This document shows positions 60,630 through 64,000 of a DNA stretch of 64,000 bases, piece by piece. Position 1 is the first letter of the stretch; the number at the start of each line of letters is the position of its first letter. The position numbers were made by a program, and so were the translations under genes. This DNA comes from Larus michahellis. Taxonomy: Eukaryota; Chordata; Aves; Charadriiformes; Laridae. Location of the stretch: positions 28,313,446 through 28,377,445 of the forward strand of contig NC_133899.1 of the NCBI RefSeq assembly GCF_964199755.1. Direction: 5' to 3'. The notes beneath the pieces were generated by a model. That model had not been told where the DNA came from. It made no database searches and saw only the letters and a list, made by a program, of their open reading frames with translations.

Positions 60630-62127
60630 GGGTGTGGAGCTCCAGTTCCTCCTGCTTGTTCCCCAGACTGTGTGCATTGGTATACATACACTTGAGGTGG
60701 TTGGTCTTCTGGTTCACATCTTGGGAGGCAACTAAGGAACATTTGTCACTGTTCTGGTTGGCCTGGCTTATTCCCCAGTTGGTTGCAATGGCGTGAGCAT
60801 TGCCACTTTGGACTGCGCACCCCCCCCGAGTCCTTTAGTTTAAAGCTTGCCCCACCAAGTCGGCGAGCCTGCTGCCAAATATTCCCTTGCCTCTTCTAGA
60901 CAGGTGGATCCCATCCCTCCCTAGCAGGCTATAGTCATTGAAGAATGTCCCGTTGTCATAAAAGCCAAAACCCTCACCATGAAGCTAGAAGTGGATTTGC
61001 ATTATACGTCTATTTCTGGCTGTACCCTTTCCTCTATCTGGTGACATGGGGGAAAAGATAACTTGGGCACCAATACTTTATGCTTGCATCCCCAGGGCTT
61101 CGTAGTCTTCCTTGATTTTACTCAGGTTCCAGCTTGCAGTGTCATTTGTGCCCACATGAAAGAGTAGCAATGGACAGTAGTCTGTGCTCTTGAAAAGTTG
61201 TGGCACCCTCTTGGCAACATCTCGGACCTTAGCTCCCGGAAGGCAGCATACCTCTCATGACTCCCTGTCAGGCTGGCAAATTGGCACCTCGGTGCCCTTT
61301 AACGAGCACTCATTGTTTCTTTCTGTGGTATCCACTGTGCTACTGGTACAGTTTCTCTTTGTAGACCTTGCTTGTGGGTGTCTACAGTTCATATCTGGTT
61401 TTGGTTGTATTGCTGGAGGGTGGGGACTGAAGCAGAGTTCTGCTTTTTTGGGTCACCAGGGTCCAAGGTGCCTCATTGTTTGTGGTGTCTGCCACAGGAG
61501 CATGGTTCTGAAACACTTATCTATCTCCTTCTTGGCCCCTCTAATACTGCCACAGCCTTTTAACTGTTTCCTGCAATTCAGCCACCTGACACAACAGATC
61601 ATCAGCCTGTGCACATCTTTCGCAGGTACTTATCTTTTCTCCAGGAGAAGGGTCTGGGCACTCGTTGCACTCTACCTTCTGTACTGAAATCTCCTTGCTT
61701 ACCAGTTCCATCTGGGTGGAAGCCACAGACATCTCAGGGGCTTTCTCTGTAGAAACACGGTTTTTAACCCTGAGGCGAGTGCCCACCATTATGGAAGAGA
61801 CCGCTTGAGCTGGTAGGGTGAATACTCCGTTCCTGTGCGCCCTTCCACACAAACTGCTGGCAAACTGATGGGCCATGCTCTGTTTGCCCACGCTGTTCAC
61901 TGCCCTCCTGGTTGCTAGCACTCCCCAGGCTGCTTTTTATAGGTGTGGGAGTGGTCGTGGTTGCTCTGGCAAGGCATCTCCCGTGAGAGCTGCCAGCTTC
62001 TGGCAGGTTTCTCCACTGCCCTGGTGTTTCCCCGCCTCAGGAACCCCCACCATGTGCTGAGATCTGCCACTCCACTGCAGGTTCAGCTCTGGAGCAGCTC
62101 CCCTCGGCAACTGACGAAACACTTAAG
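60630..62127 (-). mobile_element. CR1 LINE, 5' half only, antisense
   Basis: Reading the minus strand downwards: a 5' leader (about 62127-61877), ORF1 from ATG at 61876 to TAA at 60835, a spacer, and the first residues of ORF2 (LKCMYTNAHSLGNKQEELEL, about 60640-60705), the opening of the CR1 endonuclease. Homology ends near 60630. Retaining the 5' end while losing the 3' end is the reverse of usual CR1 truncation and implies later deletion or rearrangement. Confidence 0.8.
60835..61876 (-). pseudogene. CR1 ORF1 with coiled coil and decayed SGNH esterase
   Basis: The N-terminal part (61876-61541) has MAHQFASSL, a CERCAQADD motif and the heptad-like LLCQVAELQETVKRL coiled coil. After a frameshift near 61541 the frame continues through KGTEVPICQPDRES, EVCCLPGAKVRDVAKRVPQ, HVGTND (61141-61158) and DGIHLSRRGKGIFG (DGIHLS at 60898-60915) to TAA at 60835. 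GTND and D-x-x-H are blocks III and V of SGNH esterases, a domain known in CR1-like ORF1 proteins. I count four in-frame stops plus the frameshift. Where the family has GDSL at block I, this copy reads NECSL, so the nucleophile appears replaced (alignment inferred). Confidence 0.8.
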
Positions 62128-62432
62128 AATATATCCGAGTTGCCTTCGTCCTTGCCAAACATCAATACATCCTCAGGGTGGTTGAGGAAGCACAGCATCT
62201 TTTCCACCATCTTCTCCCTTGTGCATGTACACTCCAGCTCCATGCAGGTGCAGGAGTCTCTTGCTGTCATCTCCTTCACGGTGCCCAGATCAAAGTGGAA
62301 GGCGTGCCCAAGGAAAGGATGCAGGGGCACAAGCAGGCAGTAGACAGCATCACCCTCACGAGGACTCTAGCCTTCAAAGGTGCTGCCCACCCCGCAGGCT
62401 GGCTGCAGCACCAGGAAGAAATTATTGAGAAG
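62128..62432 (-). pseudogene. ITPRIP-like (ITPRIPL1-type) pseudogene, middle part
   Basis: The minus strand encodes FFLVLQPACGVGSTFEG, a stop, SPREGDAVYCLLVPL, GHAFHFDLGTVKEM, ELECTCTREKMVEKMLCFL and HPEDVL...GNSDIF. These are landmark motifs of the ITPRIP/ITPRIPL family, single-pass membrane proteins with a Mab-21 nucleotidyltransferase-like fold; VGS-FEG is the family's GS motif. TAG at 62369-62367 replaces the expected Trp of EGWSP. The gene is cut on the left by the antisense CR1 and on the right by another CR1; the C-terminal part is not found in the window. Confidence 0.8.
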
Positions 62433-63545
62433 ATGTCTACCTGGTCTTCTGCAAAGCATTTGACGCTGTCCCGCACGACATGCTTGTCTCCAAATTAGAG
62501 AGACATGGATTTGATGGATGGACCACTCAGTGGATAAGGAACTGGCTGGATGGCCGCACTCAAAGAGTTGCGGTCAATGGCTCAATGTCCAAGTGGACAC
62601 CAGTGCTGAGTGAAGTTCCTCAGGGATTGGTATTGGGACCAGTGCTGTTTAACATCTTTGTCAGTGACAGTGGGATTGAGTGCACCCTCAGGAAGTTTGC
62701 CAACGACACCAAGCTGTATAGCACGGTCAACACACTGGAGGGAAGGGATGCCATCCAGAGAGACCTGGACAGGCTGGAGAGGTGAGCCCATGCGAACCTC
62801 ATGAAGTTCAACCAGGCCAAGTGCAAGGTCCTGCACATGGGTCATGGCAATCCCAGGCACAAATACAGGCTGGGCGGAGAATGGCTTGAGAGCAGCCCTG
62901 AGGACAAGGACTTGCGGGTGTTGGCTGATGAGAAGTTCAACATGACCCGGCAATGTGCGCTTGCAGCCCAGAAAGCCAACCACATCCTGGGCTGCATCAA
63001 AAGAAGCATGGCCAGCAGATTGAGGGAGGTGATTCTGCTCCTCTACTCTGCTCTGGTGAGACCTCACCTGGAGTACTGCATCCAGCTTTGGAGTCCTCAG
63101 CACAAGAAGGATATGGACCTGTTGGAATGGGTCCAGAGGAGGGCGATGAGGATGATCAGAGGGCTGGAGCACGTATGCTATGAGGACAGGCTGAGAGAGT
63201 TGTGGTTGTTCAGCCTGGAGAAGAGAATGCTCCAGGCATGCCTTATTGTGGCCTTCCAGTACTCAAACGGGGCCTAAAGGAAAGATGGGGAGGTACGATT
63301 TTAAACTAAAAAGGGAGACTTAGATTAGATGTTAGAAAGAAATTCTTTATTCTGGGGGTGGTGAGACACTGGAAAAGGTTGCCCACGGAAGCTGTGGATG
63401 CCCCATCCCTGGAGGTGTTCAAGGCCAGGCTGGATGGGGCTTTGAGCAGCTTGGTCTAGTGGAAAGAGTCCCTGCCCAGGGCAGGGGGCTGGAGCTAGAT
63501 GATCTTTAAGGTCCCTTCCAACTCCAACCATTCTATGATTCTAAG
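62433..63545 (+). mobile_element. CR1 LINE inserted in the ITPRIP-like pseudogene
   Basis: It begins within the reverse transcriptase at [14 protein letters not shown], passes [16 protein letters not shown] and FANDTKLY (62696-62707), and ends with TTCCAACTCCAACCATTCTATGATTCT at about 63545. The catalytic FADD motif reads FAND. A TGA at 62783-62785 and another stop at 63275-63277 break ORF2. It is 5'-truncated, and agaaga stands at both junctions, a possible short target duplication. Confidence 0.9.
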
Positions 63546-63731
63546 AAGAGCAATATGGATGAAGTCACCAGCAGCTCCTTCGCCACCTGGTACATGTTGG
63601 CGAGGTTCTGCAACGTATACTAAATGTGGTTTTCAAAAACCATGCCCAAATCGCTATCATCATAGGGATCTTCTTCACTTTCTTCCTCCTACTGCCCCTC
63701 ACCCCCTCCTCCTCTTTCTCCTCGTCCTCTG
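63546..63731 (-). pseudogene. ITPRIP-like pseudogene, N-terminal part
   Basis: The minus strand gives an acidic stretch (EDEEKEEEG), then SEEDPYDDSDLGMVFENHI, a stop, and YTLQNLANMYQVAKELLVTSSILL. It continues in order with the part at 62128-62432 once the intervening CR1 is removed. TAG at 63622-63620 stands where CAG (Gln) is likely. The acidic stretch before the conserved domain is typical of ITPRIP-like proteins. Similarity stops at 63731, the edge of the 134-bp repeat, so the start of the gene is missing. Confidence 0.65.
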
Positions 63732-63865
63732 TGTCCTACTGAACATTTAATGTTGCCAAAGAAGGAGATTCCCCACCCTCTCCAGCTGTCTCTTCCAGGG
63801 CTTATCTGCTCTCATGGCATACTTCCCTTGCTGCAATGTGTGACCATTGCCTTACATTCTGTCAC
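63732..63865 (+). repeat. 134-bp direct repeat, right copy
   Basis: Near-identical to 59028-59161. On its right the CR1 sequence continues, whereas on the left copy the CR1 continues to its left, as expected if one CR1 was split with duplication of 134 bases. Confidence 0.95.
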
Positions 63866-63913
63866 CCTGCACCTCTGAGATAAGGCAGGCTCTGGGTAGT
63901 GGAAGACAGCAAT
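63866..63913 (-). mobile_element. Old CR1 fragment, right part of the split copy
   Basis: CTGCACCTCTGAGATAAGG and GGCAGGCTCTGG continue the CR1 segment interrupted at 59161. Similarity fades toward 63900. Confidence 0.5.
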
Positions 63914-64000
63914 TAGAATCATAGAATCTTTTTGGTTGGAAAAGACCTTTAAGATCATCAAGTCCAATCGTTAACCTAACGTGGCCAAGTTACCACTAAA
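63914..64000 (-). mobile_element. CR1 LINE 3' end, cut by the window edge
   Basis: TAGAATCATAGAATC, GGTTGGAAAAGACC and AAGATCATCAAGTCCAA are the CR1 3' end read in minus orientation. The rest lies beyond 64000. Confidence 0.9.

Noticed and set aside
1..64000. tRNA, rRNA, CRISPR arrays or prokaryotic operons
   Set aside because: No tRNA T-loop and acceptor pairing, no rRNA core sequence and no regularly spaced repeats with spacers were found; gene structure and repeats are those of a vertebrate.

Overview
The window looks like a piece of a bird nuclear chromosome. The evidence is the repertoire: CR1 LINE fragments with the typical avian 3' end (runs of ATTCTATGATTCT or its complement), two long solo LTRs of avian endogenous-retrovirus type, a fragment of the bird-expanded ITPRIP-like family, and an otherwise sparse, intron-rich landscape with no bacterial-style coding. 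The species cannot be named from the sequence alone. Layout: positions 1-44.8 kb are gene-poor; I find no convincing exon there, only one CR1 tail (2431-2675), a long LTR carrying a nested CR1 (9746-11268), a second solo LTR (36570-37259), simple repeats, a few structure-forming motifs and some AT-rich stretches that could be conserved enhancers. Positions 44.85-52.02 kb hold the one clear functional gene, on the minus strand: a two-pore-domain potassium channel of the TALK type, best matched to KCNK16. Five coding exons can be joined at GT-AG sites with phases 0, 1, 0, 1 into a 335-residue protein with both selectivity filters (TIGYG and TIGFG) and four membrane segments. Its extracellular cap lacks the cysteine I expect in this family. 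A consensus polyadenylation signal lies 52 bases past the stop. Positions 52.8-55.0 kb hold two CR1 copies in opposite orientation, and 55.0-58.9 kb is mostly unassigned. Positions 58.9-64 kb are a repeat nest and the most unusual part of the window. An old minus-strand CR1 is split by a 4.57-kb block, and the block is flanked by 134-bp direct repeats that differ at one base. Inside are: a plus-strand CR1 that keeps its 5' leader and ORF1 start but jumps straight to the end of ORF2; the 5' half of another CR1 in antisense, with a decayed ORF1 esterase domain; and an ITPRIP-like pseudogene (minus strand) with two in-frame stops, itself broken by a further CR1 with a mutated reverse-transcriptase catalytic motif. 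I see no tRNA, rRNA or CRISPR array. I found no wholly new system; the strongest leads are the atypical channel cap, a perfect internal splice donor in its last exon, and the history of the 59-64 kb nest.
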